From positions 2,170,001 through 2,234,000 of the forward strand of contig OY744467.1 in the NCBI GenBank assembly GCA_963556145.1: DNA of 64,000 bases, read 5' to 3'. A program made the position numbers and the translations under genes. Within the stretch, counting starts at the first letter, position 1. The number at the start of each line of letters is the position of its first letter. This stretch comes from Hygrocybe punicea (lineage: Eukaryota > Basidiomycota > Agaricomycetes > Agaricales > Hygrophoraceae). The notes beneath the pieces were generated by a model, which was not told the origin of the DNA, made no database searches, and saw nothing but the letters and a program-made list of their open reading frames with translations. Shown here in pieces: positions 22,336 to 32,743 of the stretch.

Positions 22336-24073
22336 ATGACCACGACCGTCCGCATATTCTTATTGCTTTGCGTGTATATCAGAGTCCTGACTGCTCATAA
22401 TGTCGATGGCGGGTCATTGTATGTGCGTGCCCCTTAGTTTCAATTTATTTGTATGACATTCATTTCCTTCAAATCAGGAACGGGAGGCCACAGTTACCGG
22501 AGGGGTGCAATGCTCCGATGTTGGTACCAGCCAGCACTTTCCTCAATGCACACTGACCTTACGATCCCCAGCTGCTGTGTATCTCCGGGGTCGTTAACGG
22601 TTCCACTGTGCAATGTCAGTCCCTAAATTCGTGTGAATCACCAACATTCATTTCCATGGACAGATGTGCTGCAGAGTACCGGTAAATACACTCTTGGATG
22701 GATGGCCATGTATGTTACTATTCTGTTGACATGTTGTCGCGTTCAGCTCTCTTGTAGGGGTTTCGGTGTCTCCATGATAGGCAGTCCCATGGTCATCATG
22801 TGGCCCAATTCCGATGGATCCATTACACTTTCGCAACGCCAGGCTTCTGACAGAATAATGCCAACCGTAGTTAGCAATCCACCTAGGGTGGCAACCCTAT
22901 CATCATCTCTGAGTTCCGTATGTGTTATATGCCCATTCTCTGTCGGACCACTCACAAACTGGCTTCTCCGCAGGCAAGCGATGCGAAACCCAAGCTAGCT
23001 TATACTATACCTGTGCGTCCGTGTATTTCTTGACTGCATGCGGTATCATCTGTGAACTGGTCGGCTATTCTAGGCCAATTCTGATACGCAGCAAAACATC
23101 ATCTGGGCATTTAGCGATCAGCCCCCGAGCTCTTCCGACGTATCTGCAACCATTCAGCAGCATCTAGAATCTGGGCCTCTTATACTTGATCTTGGGGGAT
23201 CTCTGGATGCTAGTCATGCTGAATCCCCCGCTGATGACTCGTCATCCTCTTCGTCATCGGCCTCTCCGACCCCATCCGCCTCTGTCCCATTGACAAAATA
23301 TCAAAAATTGATTGCTGCCCACGCTATCTGTTGCGCTATCGGCTTTCTCTTCTTTCTCCCCGCTGGTGCCTTGCTCGCTAGGTATCTTCGCACTTTTACC
23401 TCTGTCTGGTTCAGAGGACACTGGATCATACAGTTCGTCCTCGGTGCGCATTTCGTGCCGTCATACTACTGTCATACTGAACATGTTTATCCAGCTGGCT
23501 CTGTCATAGTGTCTGGTGTTACGTGTGGGATGATAGCTGTTACAGAGGAAGGGACCGGTCATCTTAACGACGTTCACAAGGTAAGTCAGGCGATTCCCGC
23601 ATGCCTTGCATACCAGCGCCTTACCGTGCAACACACAGAAATGGGGTGTCGCAATCTTCGTGCTATACTTTGCGCAAGCCGCGTTAGGAGCGTTCATTCA
23701 TTGGGTCAAGCCCAAGAATCCAAGGGGCCGGCCACCACAAAATTACTTACATGCGGTGGTTGGCCTGCTTCTCATATCGTTAGCCCTGTACCAAGTGCAC
23801 TCAGGGTACTCGCATGAATGGCCGACCCTCACGGGCCGCGGGCCGCTGCCCAAAGGCGTAAACATCTTGTGGTACGTCTGGGTTGTGGTGAGTTGTAACG
23901 TCCATCATAGGTGCCGTCTGGATTGCTCAACCTCGTGGGGTTTTCTTATCTAGCTGTTGCCCGTCTTGTACGCGGTTGGCCTGGCGCTCCTACCTCGGCA
24001 GTTCTCCCAAGAACGGCAGAAGAAGACCCCCCCTCCAGTGGACACTTTACCACACGACCAACGTCGCGATTAA
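22336..24073 (+). CDS. DOMON - cytochrome b561 membrane protein, copy 1
   Basis: Probable cell-surface transmembrane electron-transfer protein: an extracellular DOMON haem domain fused to a cytochrome b561/ferric-reductase-like core. The start at 22336 (MTTTVRIFLLLCVYIRVLTA) is a signal peptide. The DOMON part reads GVVNGSTVQYVLQSTGKYTLGWMAMGFG then SPMVIMWPNSDGSITLSQR (22580-22840); the Met in WMAMG is a candidate haem ligand. A Ser-rich linker (ADDSSSSSSSASPTPSASVP, about 23230) leads to the b561 core. Its candidate haem histidines lie in AAHAICC, HLNDVHKKWG and NYLHAVVG, with membrane helices CAIGFLFFLPAGALLARY, VAIFVLYFAQAALGAFI, VVGLLLISLALYQV and LLPVLYAVGLALLP. It ends with a short charged cytoplasmic tail. 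About 400 aa, nine or so introns. Copy 2 follows 0.6 kb downstream. The partner (quinone, iron or ascorbate) is unknown. Confidence 0.88.
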
Positions 24074-24334
24074 GTGTTTTATTACAACTCAACTTGTTCC
24101 GGGAATTGGATTACGAACGGCGAATGGTGAATGTTCTGTTAGTATTTAATATTTAATGCGCAAGTCCCTCCCCCATGCATGTGTCGATTTTGTAATATGT
24201 CTGTTTCTCTCTCGCGATTACGGCCAATGTCGTTTGCGATTCCGAACTCGATGCTGTGGAACCGCCCTTGAATCCGCATCATCTGGTCACAAGATGGAAT
24301 TTATTCAAATGTTTCGAGAGTGGCTAACCTTTAG

Positions 24335-24374
24335 ATACTCCTATCACAAAAGTTAGAGATTGTGATAGGAGTAT
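24335..24374. repeat. perfect 15-bp inverted repeat with 10-nt loop
   Basis: ATACTCCTATCACAA at 24335-24349 is repeated in inverted orientation at 24360-24374. It lies about 260 bp past the copy 1 stop and 305 bp before the copy 2 start. It may be a terminator-like hairpin, a small element remnant or an operator for a dimeric factor. Confidence 0.6.
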
Positions 24375-24637
24375 TCTCGGTGCCTCTTTTTTATCGTCGA
24401 CGAACTTGAAGGTACTCACTCTGTCGAGAGGTGGAGACTCTGATTAATCGGCCGAGTCGTAGCGATTCACGGACGGTGTAAGCACTTCGACAACGCCGTC
24501 GGGATATCCTTTGCCACGTTGTGGCCAAATCGTTGAAACAAGTCGTTATGACGACCGTTCAACCGCTGTGGCCGAATCCAGTGCACACCCATTGTACTTG
24601 ATCTGATTGGTGCGTCGAATGCCGGTCGTTGATTTCG

Positions 24638-24645
24638 TATAAAAA
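24638..24645 (+). promoter_or_regulatory. TATA-like box of DOMON-b561 copy 2
   Basis: TATAAAAA 35 bases upstream of the start codon at 24680; close, but consistent with the short leaders of compact fungal genes. Confidence 0.45.
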
Positions 24646-24679
24646 GGCCGTCGCATTGTTTTTCGTTCAAACCTTTGCC

Positions 24680-26438
24680 ATGTCCCCCTTCTTTCTTTTC
24701 TTGTTGTTGTCCCTTTCATATGGAGCCGTGCTGGCTCAATATGCTGGCTATGGGTCAACAAATGTGTGTATGTCCACCTTACTGAACCAATCAGCGCTGA
24801 CCTGCCGTAGTCAGCAGCTACTAGTACGACCATTACACCTAGTGCGTCTGCTGTGCCCAGTTCCGAGTCTGGTCCGATTGGAGACACACAATGTAGCTCC
24901 GTATGTGTGACAAAACCTTCTATGTTTTCCGTGCTGAGCTGAGATTCACCAGATATTGTGCGTCTCTGCTGTGGTCAATGACAATTCAGTGCAATGTCAA
25001 TGATTATAAGTCATGTTTTGTTATCTTGAGCTGACGTCGAATGGACACAGACACGCTACAAAGCACTGGAGCGAAGAGCCTTGGGTGGATGGCCATGTAT
25101 GCTTTCCATTGCCTCGGTTTCAACGTACTTAACTTCATCCACAGGGGTTTTGGTACAGCCATGGCCGACTCCGCTATGGTCATCATGTGGCCTAATTCCG
25201 ATGGCTCCATCACACTTTCGCAACGCCACGCGAGTGCTGAGGTGATGCCCACTGTCGATAGCAGTCCCCCCAGAGTGGCAACTTTATTACAACAGCTGAG
25301 CGATGTAATTACCACAACTTTATGCTGACACAGTGTACTGACAGTCCTGCCTTGCGAATAGACCAGTGGTACTAAACCTCAGCTATCCTACTCTATTCCA
25401 GTGTGTTAGCTTACATTTCAACGCAGCCTTGATCTGACGAACTGTTCTCAGATCAATTCCGACACTCAGCAGGACATTATCTGGGCTTTTGGCACTCGCT
25501 CTCCAAGTTCTTCAGCCCAAGATGCTACACTCCAACAACATTCCGATCATGGAACCTTTACTCTAGACCTTACAAAGACGTTATCGTCAAATCCCAGCTC
25601 TCCGGCTCAAACGTCATCGCCCTCTCAATCGCCAACCACAGCTGTATCATTGGCTCCGTACCAGAAAATCATCATTGCTCATGCAATCTTCTGTGTTGTT
25701 GGTTTTCTCCTCATCCTACCCGCCGGCGCCTTGCTAGCGAGATACTTCCGGACATTCAGTCATTCTTGGTTCAAGGGACACCAGATCTTGCAGTTGTTCC
25801 TTGGTTCGGTTTACAATCTCCTCACACAGTTGCGCTATTGAACGTTATTTTCCAGCTGGTCCCATTATCGTCATTGGTATTTCGTTGGGGATTGGAGCCG
25901 TCGGGTCAGCTGGGGGTCGTCATGTTGATGACACCCACAAGGTATGTCTCTCAACTCTTGTTTTCTCTTGATCATCCATTAAATGCAAATGTATCCAGAG
26001 ATGGGGTATTGTTCTGCTCGTGCTCTATATGATTCAAATTTCACTCGGCCATATCATTCACACGTGGAAACCCAAATCCGCCGTCGGTCGTCCGCCGCAA
26101 AACTACCTGCATGCTGTCCTTGGTCTTATCATCATCGGTCTAGCGTTCTACCAGGTTCGGACTGGCTACAAATTCGAATGGCCAAATACGACCGGGCTAG
26201 ATGACCTGCCGAAAGGCGTTGACTACATTTGGTACACCTGGATTGTGGTGAGTACTGAGATTAAATAAATAAAAATAAAAACTCACCCCGGTTGTTTTGT
26301 CAGCTACTTCCCGTCCTGTATGCCGGAGGTTTGGCCTTTTTGCCCCGGCAGTATGCACAAGAACGCCAGAGCAGGGCACAGAAGGCCGCAGATGCCCATT
26401 GGGGCGACTTTGGAATGGGGAGCACGAATCGACGCTAA
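24680..26438 (+). CDS. DOMON - cytochrome b561 membrane protein, copy 2
   Basis: Tandem paralogue of the preceding gene with the same architecture. The start at 24680 (MSPFFLFLLLSLSYGAVLA) is a signal peptide. The DOMON domain reads CVSAVVNDNSVQYTLQSTGA then SLGWMAMGFGTAMADSAMV and IMWPNSDGSITLSQRHAS (24960-25300). A Ser/Pro/Thr linker is near 25560-25650. The b561 core keeps all candidate haem histidines (IAHAIFC, HVDDTHKRWG, NYLHAVLG) and the helices VVGFLLILPAGALLARYF, IVLLVLYMIQISLGHII, VLGLIIIGLAFYQV and LLPVLYAGGLAFLP. It ends RQYAQERQSRAQKAADAHWGDFGMGSTNRR at 26438. The last-exon phase and most intron positions match copy 1, so the pair arose by tandem duplication, but signal peptide, linker and tail have diverged strongly. 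About 410 aa. Confidence 0.88.
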
Positions 26439-26862
26439 ACTATTGCAATGTTGACCATCACCATCCTCTTGCTGGTTTGTCTAGTGTTTGCTTATTGTGA
26501 AGTGTAAGACTGTTTTGTGTAAGGCAATTACTGGGCTGTGAAGCTTAGTTCATTTATATAGTATGCAGGATATCACGCATATATCACGAGAGACTGTATC
26601 AAATCAATATTAATATTCATTGTTACAGGACTTGTTTGAGATATGATATTCAGATGACAAATCCTCGCAGGGTCGGGGAAGAGGAAGAATTTACCCGACT
26701 GAAATACTGGATTCAATCATTACTCAACTCGCTATCCAAGACTCGGGTTACGATATAGATCCCCGAATGTAACAGTCATCTGGTCAGTCAGCGCTTCAAC
26801 TTTGGCCCGTATAAAGGAGCCTAGGTAAACCGCCATGGAGGTCCACAACACACACGCGAAAT
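26439..26862. promoter_or_regulatory. promoter region of the reductase gene
   Basis: About 420 bp. A TATA box (TATAAAG, 26810-26816) lies 47 bases upstream of the ATG. The 90 bp before the ATG, including ACAGTCATCTGGTCAGTC, is clearly related to the sequence before the decayed copy at 59003. Confidence 0.55.
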
Positions 26863-28210
26863 ATGTCTGAACTCGTCTTCGTACGATTTTTTCGTCTTCA
26901 ATTTTGATGTGCGTATCCTGACCAGTGGCCGCGTGAACCCCTCAGGTAACTGGGGCCGCTGGCTTCCTTGGATCTCACATTGTCGACCAGCTCTTGGCAA
27001 AAGGCTACAATGTTAGAGCGTACGATATTTTACACCTCTAACGTGGTTCCTTTCTCATCTACATGTCACCCTTAATCAGTGCAGCACGCGGTGCCAAAGC
27101 CGAACACCTGAGGAACTTTTATGCAGACTACAACGATCGTGTCGATGTGGTGTCTATCTCCGATATCGCAACGGACCAGATCCCCGAGGCCCTTAAAGGC
27201 GTGCATGCTATCATCCATACTGCGTCACCTGTTAGCGGAAAAGATGCTGCGACTACAATGGCTGTGCGTATTTATCCATCAGTAGGCTCAAAGCAGCTCA
27301 TTATATCGTGGGATTCGGTCTACCCGCATAGTCTGCCATCGAAGGCACTCTGAACATTATACGACAAGCTGAAAAGGCTGGCGTCAAAAAGATTGTCTCT
27401 ACCAGCTCTTTGTACGCTGTGTCGAATCCACGCCTGTCCTTCACGGACAAAGGTGACTTCTCCTACCCATTGCCTGTATGCCTTCATTTAGTTTTTTTTT
27501 CTTTCAATGATAGACTGGAACCCAGTCACCAAGGAAGATGCCTTCACTGGCGATCCACTCAAGACCTACGCAGCCTCCAAGACGCTTGCTGAGCGCGCCG
27601 TCTGGGAATTCGCGGACGCTCATCCCGACCTCGATGTCACCACCTGTGAGTACCTCTTCCTTTCCCGGAACCCAATTGCAATGTATTTAACAAAATGCTT
27701 TCCGCTGTCAAAGTCTGCCCGCCGTACCTCTACGGAGCATTTGCCCCGGCTTTCGCCATCCCGAAGCCCGACTACAATGCCTTATCTACCAATCTATTCC
27801 TCTACCGCCTCCTCACCCCGACGGGGGCATTCCCGTTCGTCGCCGGCTACATGGACGTGCGCGACGTTGCCCGCGCCCACGTTCTCGCCCTCACCGCTCC
27901 CGCTGCGTCCGTAGTCGGTCGTAAACGCATCGTCTTGGCGTCCCCTCACGAATCCCTCTTCAATGAGGCTCTGGCGCTCATTGCTGATAAGCATCCGGAG
28001 CTGAAGGACCGACTTGCCGATGCCGCCCGCATTCCCGACTACCCGGCCAAGAGGATTCCAATTGATTTCGGGCGAGTCGAGGAGGTGCTCGGCATGAAGA
28101 AGGAAGATTTTACGACTTGGAAGGATACCGTTCTTGATACTGTTGACTCTTTGATCAAGATCGAAAAGGATTGGAAGAGCAAGGGTTACGTTGTCGAAAT
28201 TCCTGCCTAA
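26863..28210 (+). CDS. NAD(P)-dependent reductase of the GRE2 / dihydroflavonol-4-reductase type (extended SDR)
   Basis: Cytosolic extended-SDR oxidoreductase, probably NADPH-dependent and acting on aldehydes or ketones (methylglyoxal reductase or ketone reductase type). The start at 26863 (MSELVF) is split from the nucleotide-binding loop [17 protein letters not shown] by the first intron, the G-x-x-G-x-x-G motif near 26950. HTASPV, the conserved post-Rossmann motif, is at about 27215. The catalytic region reads STSSLYAV (Ser) and [16 protein letters not shown] (Tyr-x-x-x-Lys, about 27565-27610). The substrate-side half includes CPPYLYGAF and [14 protein letters not shown]. About 345 aa with five short introns, stop at 28210. 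It looks intact and has a TATA box. A decayed dispersed copy sits at 59003-59890. The substrate cannot be inferred from the neighbours. Confidence 0.88.
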
Positions 28211-28607
28211 ACGCTTTCATTATTTCTGCCTGTACTATATAAACCTTTCTCCTCCTTCATCACATTGAAATCAAGTATTCTAAGTTGACAGGTCTGTTGG
28301 AAAATGTCATCTGCACATTTCCTAGGTACAGATTTTTTTAAACTTCAGTTGAAAAATATTTATTGCTATTTTCTTGCAATTGTCACACAAAGTCACGCGA
28401 TGTGGTGAGTTATGGATGCCGAGTCAGCATCCCGCTAGCGGTTGTACGATATCGATGCGAAATTGACGTGTCAAAGATTGTTTCCTTCTTTCTAACTAAC
28501 AGATTCTTCAGAATCAAGAGGGTTAACGCAGGGTGGTTGCTAGGTGTTAAATCTCTTCATGCCAATCAGATTTTACTGATATGACGGCAAATATTTTCTG
28601 CATTGCA
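28211..28607. other. convergent 3' ends, no gene
   Basis: About 400 bp between the reductase (plus) and TRP1 (minus) stop codons. It is AT-rich and presumably carries both polyadenylation regions; no distinct feature stands out. Confidence 0.45.
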
Positions 28608-31136
28608 TTAGACTACACCTCTGGCACCCTTGGCTACCCTTACAAATATCTTCACTTTGTCAACATCCTTCGCCCCACCACCCTCCATCTCCACGCCCCC
28701 GCTCACATCCACTGCCCACGGGCGCACCTTCTCGACAGCCGTTCCGATGTTCGACGGCGTGAGGCCTCCGGCAAGAATAATCGGGAGTGGATAATGTGGC
28801 CCGGTGTAAGAGGCACCCTGCGCTCTCACAATCTCGGTAGTACCGACCGCAATCTCCCCGGCGTCCACAACCCGCCGTGCGACATCCCAGTCCACCGTCT
28901 TACCGCTCCCACCACTCAACCCGGATGCGTCCGCGCGCAACGAGTCGAGTAAGACGAACTGGTGGTAGCCGCCACGTGTGATTTCCGCCAGAGCCGATCG
29001 CGGGGCCGTCACAGCCGTCGCTATCGCCGTGTTCTTGTCCCCTTCTCTCGCCTCTCCGGTCCCAGAAGAGTATTCCTGCGCATCGACATGGAACACTTTG
29101 ATCACCGGTACGGGTATGAATCGAGCCCACTCCGTCGGCTCGGACCCGTGCAGCTGCACCAAGTCCAGGGGTACAGCGTCCAGCACACCTAGAATCTCCT
29201 CCAGGGGCTGGTTCTGGAACACTCCAACAACCAGTGGACGCTTCGTGGCGAGAGTCGTCGCATGGGCTGTGAACCACGGTATGGGCGAGCTGGGCGACAA
29301 GTTCGTGGGCAAAGTCACCTGGGACTCGCGGTAAGAACGTATGGCAGAACATATTTTCTGTGCAGTGTCAAGGGAGATGTGGCGTTTTGAGGATGGGACG
29401 AACATGATCCCAAGCATGTCAGCGCCCGCAGAAGCGCAAGCGAGCGCTTCTTCCCCCGTGCGGATACCACAGATCTTGACCAGTGGAGAAGAGCGCTGCT
29501 GAGAGCTTGCATCCGCGCTCGGACGGTCCAGCAACTCTGCAATAAAGGCCCGGGGGTCCTGTGCACGCATCAGTGCCTCGCCCACGAGCACAGCGCCCAC
29601 GCCTTGCTCCGTATACCGCCGAACGTCCTCTGGGCTCGAGATCCCGCTGAGCGCGCACAAGATGACGTCCCGCCCGTGCACCATGTCTGCGAGCCGGCTA
29701 GTGGTTCCCATGTCCACGTTGAAGTCGTGCAGATTCCTATTATTCACGCCGATGACCTTGGCGCCAAGCTCGAGTGCGGTACCCATCTCGGTAGCATTGT
29801 TCACTTCGACAAGTGGTTCCATGCCGAGGGAGAGCGAGTACGCGTAGAGCGCGCGAAGCCGTGGTGGGGCGAGCATGGCGACGATGAGGAGCACCGTGTC
29901 GGCGCCGTGCACGCGTGCCTCCGCGATTTGGTACTCGTCGAGGATGAAATCCTTGCGGAGGAGGGCGGGCCGCATCGTGAGGTGTGCTACAGCCTGCCGG
30001 GCAGCAGAGAGATCGGAGAGGAGACCTTTGAAGAAGTTTGGTTCTGTTAGGACGGAGATGAGGGACGCGCCGGAGAGGGCGTAGGTGAGCGCTTGGGACG
30101 GGGCAGAGGCCGATAATGCAATTGCTCCTTTTGAAGGTGAGGCACGTTTTATTTCAGCCATCAACGCGGCGGTGGAAGGGTGCGAAGAGAGGTGTGCTTT
30201 GAGGCGGGGGACAAGTGGAATGAGGGGAGGGGCGAGATGGAGGGAGAGAATGGCAGAGAGGTCGGCAGGGGTCGTGCCTGGTGTAGATTTAGCAAGCTGG
30301 ACATCGGCAAGACGTTGTGCGTAGATTTTTTCTAGGATGGTAGGAATTTTAGCGGTGACCTCTTTTGGGAGATCGCCATTGGTGCTCGAGGTGAATGACT
30401 CTATGGGAAATGGGGGTAATTTTGCGTCCAAGACACCCGATCCGGGGTTCTCCTCCCAGGATCCGCCTGTGAATGAGAGGAAGTTGCGGAGGATCTCCCC
30501 GCCATATTCGGTGAGAATACTCTCAGGGTGGTACTGGACGGCCTCAATTGTGTATTTGCGATGGCGCACGGCCATGATGACACCACTTGTGGCGGTAGTT
30601 GCGGAGATGAGAAACTCAGGAGGGAGGGTTGTGTGGGAAGCGGAGAGGGAATGGTAGCGGGTTGATTTGAATAATTGGGGTATAGACTTGAAGATGCCGC
30701 GACCGTCATGTCTTATGGGGGAGACTTTGCCATGCATGATCTCGCCCGCGTATCTGGATAAATAAATGATATGAAATGGTGGAGACCATACATGAATTGG
30801 TGCGCACCCAATATCGCCTCCGAATGCATCAACAAGACACTCGAGACCCATGCAGACACCGAGGATGGGTACCTTACCCGCAAAATGCTTTATGGCGTCG
30901 CGCGAGATGCCAGAGTCGGTCTTGGGATGGCCTGGTCCGGGGGATATGACAAGTGCATTGATTTGGAGAGCAGGGAGCAGGGAAGCGGGAATAACGTCGT
31001 TGCGGATGACGGTGGGGGTGCGGCCTAAGAGGCAGAAGGACTGGTATAGGTTGTAGGTGAATGAATCGAAATTGTCGATGAGGAGGATGTCGACTGGCGA
31101 CTGCAGCGACAATGGGAGTGCGGGGCGGGAATTCAT
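28608..31136 (-). CDS. TRP1: trifunctional tryptophan biosynthesis protein (GATase / IGPS / PRAI)
   Basis: Fungal multifunctional enzyme of tryptophan synthesis: glutamine amidotransferase subunit of anthranilate synthase, indole-3-glycerol-phosphate synthase and phosphoribosylanthranilate isomerase in one chain. The start at 31136 (MNSRPALPLSL) leads to DILLIDNFDSFTYNLYQ and the nucleophile motif GVCMGLECL (about residues 95-105), with the catalytic His in VQYHPESILT. The IGPS domain starts with AEIKRASPSKGAIAL and includes RKDFILDEYQIAEARVHGAD and VIGVNNRNLHDF. The PRAI domain begins VKICGIRTGEEALACASAGA and ends ILAGGLTPSNIG..VDVSGGVE. The reading is open for 842 codons, but 30754-30807 (54 nt) has intron ends GTGCGC..CAG and breaks the conserved GGDI/YAGEIMHGK join, so the enzyme form is about 824 aa. 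It diverges from the methyltransferase gene with 79 bp between start codons. Confidence 0.96.
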   Translation of the reverse strand: MNSRPALPLSLQSPVDILLIDNFDSFTYNLYQSFCLLGRTPTVIRNDVIPASLLPALQINALVISPGPGHPKTDSGISRDAIKHFAGKVPILGVCMGLECLVDAFGGDIGCAPIHVWSPPFHIIYLSRYAGEIMHGKVSPIRHDGRGIFKSIPQLFKSTRYHSLSASHTTLPPEFLISATTATSGVIMAVRHRKYTIEAVQYHPESILTEYGGEILRNFLSFTGGSWEENPGSGVLDAKLPPFPIESFTSSTNGDLPKEVTAKIPTILEKIYAQRLADVQLAKSTPGTTPADLSAILSLHLAPPLIPLVPRLKAHLSSHPSTAALMAEIKRASPSKGAIALSASAPSQALTYALSGASLISVLTEPNFFKGLLSDLSAARQAVAHLTMRPALLRKDFILDEYQIAEARVHGADTVLLIVAMLAPPRLRALYAYSLSLGMEPLVEVNNATEMGTALELGAKVIGVNNRNLHDFNVDMGTTSRLADMVHGRDVILCALSGISSPEDVRRYTEQGVGAVLVGEALMRAQDPRAFIAELLDRPSADASSQQRSSPLVKICGIRTGEEALACASAGADMLGIMFVPSSKRHISLDTAQKICSAIRSYRESQVTLPTNLSPSSPIPWFTAHATTLATKRPLVVGVFQNQPLEEILGVLDAVPLDLVQLHGSEPTEWARFIPVPVIKVFHVDAQEYSSGTGEAREGDKNTAIATAVTAPRSALAEITRGGYHQFVLLDSLRADASGLSGGSGKTVDWDVARRVVDAGEIAVGTTEIVRAQGASYTGPHYPLPIILAGGLTPSNIGTAVEKVRPWAVDVSGGVEMEGGGAKDVDKVKIFVRVAKGARGVV

Positions 31137-31215
31137 AATGAAAGCGTCTTGTACCAGTTTTTTCCTTTTTTATTGACGATCTCTTCAGGGGTCACACGAA
31201 TACTTGGGCTGCAAG
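31137..31215. promoter_or_regulatory. compact bidirectional promoter, TRP1 / homocysteine methyltransferase
   Basis: Only 79 bp separate the two divergent start codons, so transcription start sites must be very close or overlap the opposite gene. A short poly-T/poly-A tract (near 31160-31175) is the only notable element. Confidence 0.6.
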
Positions 31216-32455
31216 ATGAAAGGATTTCACCAGGGCGAAATTGTCATCCTGGACGGGGGATTGGTGAGCAAAGAGGACGAGCTCTGACTCTTTACTTATT
31301 GGCTTCAGGGAACGACTTTCGAGAAAATTTACGGCAAGAATATCTCGGGCGCACCTTTGTGGTCTGCAAAACCCGTAACAGAGGACCCGAAGACAGTTAT
31401 CCAAGCTCATATTTCTTTCCTGCAAGCTGGTGCAAGAATCATTCAAACATCAACGTACGTGTGTTCTGTCAATACGATAGCGACGACCGAGATTGAGAAA
31501 GATATATATTACAAGATACCAATGTGCATTTCATACGTTCGAACGGGCAGGATATTCGCAGGCAGAAGCAAAAAGAATAATGATCGAGTCCGTTAAGTTG
31601 GCCGACGAAGCTAGGTCCCGATTCACAGCGGGGCAGGAGAAGTTCGACCATGCGGAGATCGGGATCGCGTTGTCTCTGGGCCCGTACGGAGCTAGCCTGA
31701 CCCCCTCGGGCGAATTTAATGGTTTTTACCCCCCACCATACGGTCCCATGAGGTATTCCCGCGAAAGGGAGGCTCATAACGCCTTTGAAGATGAGAGCGA
31801 TATTGAGAAATCGATAGATGCTTTAGCGCACTTCCATCTCGAACGATTGGTCGTATTCGCAAACGAGCCGGGGGTTTGGAAGATGATTGACTACTTGGCA
31901 TTCGAGACGGTTCCCTTGGCAAGGGAGGTGAAGGCCATCAGACGAGCGATGACTTGGTTGCAGAAGGCCTTGGCCGAGCACGATGCCAAGCCGTGGTGGA
32001 TCAGTTGCGTTTTCCCCAACGGTGAATTTCCTGAAGATGAACGACCCGGAGGGCCAAAACTATCAGCACGGGAGGTGGTCATTGCTGCATTGGGGGATCA
32101 GAAGAGTGTGCAAGAGGACAAGTGTGACCTTGTTCCCACAGGGTTTGGAATAAACTGTACACCAGTCAAGTTTATTCCGACACTTCTGGCGGAGATGGGA
32201 CAGGAAGTTTCAGCGTTGCTGAAGGGAGGGTCAGCTGGTCCATTGCTAGTCATCTACCCTGGTGGAAATGATTCAGATTCGAACACTCGACGCGATGAGG
32301 GGGCGGAGACTGGCAGGCAAACCTGGGCGGAAGAGTTAAGTTGTGTTGCGAGATGTCAGGCAAAGAAAAACATATGGGGCGGTATCGTAGTCGGTGGTTG
32401 TTGCATGACTGGTCCAGCCGAAATCAGGTCGTTGTCCTATAATTTACAGTCGTAA
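31216..32455 (+). CDS. homocysteine S-methyltransferase
   Basis: Zinc-dependent transfer of a methyl group (S-methylmethionine or S-adenosylmethionine as donor) to homocysteine, giving methionine; cytosolic. The start at 31216 (MKGFHQGEIVILDGGL) runs across a short intron into GTTFEKIYGKN, the DGG(L/M)GT N-terminal motif of the family. FLQAGARIIQTSTY follows, then a second intron. Family landmarks are IALSLGPYGASLTPSGEF (about 31675-31720), DYLAFETVPLAREVKAI (about 31890), WWISCVFPNGEF, FGINCTPVKFI (the first zinc Cys, about 32150) and IVVGGCCMTGPAEIR (the Cys pair, about 32390-32425). About 370 aa, the normal length. It is paired head to head with TRP1, hinting at shared amino-acid control, though no Gcn4-type site is obvious. 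Confidence 0.9.
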
Positions 32456-32743
32456 ATGCTAGGGAAGGAATCAGAGTTACGTTGAACAAGGAGTGATCCC
32501 AGCCACCAGATGTAAATACGCACAAGCTGTCATCGAATTCTCCTCGCAAACGGTGAAGGCCCCGGAAATTCTCTCAACGTCGTGCACGTCGACGTAGAGC
32601 TCAACACATTATCTACGGTATGTATCTCCATATCTATTACCAGTTGAACGCGAGCAAGAACAAAACCAAAAATTTCCTGCATTGGACTGGATGTGGACTT
32701 GCATCATTGGATGCTGATGACATTGTAATGCAACAGCTTCACT
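32456..32743. promoter_or_regulatory. short intergenic region, RPS0 promoter and leader
   Basis: About 290 bp between the methyltransferase stop and the RPS0 start. The segment from about 32620 includes an AT-rich stretch; I see no distinct binding site. Confidence 0.4.

Larger units (their letters stand above)
24074..24679. promoter_or_regulatory. intergenic region between the two DOMON-b561 genes
   Basis: About 600 bp. It holds a perfect 15-bp inverted repeat (24335-24374, separate entry) and a TATA-like element TATAAAAA at 24638-24645, about 35 bases upstream of the copy 2 start codon. Confidence 0.5.
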
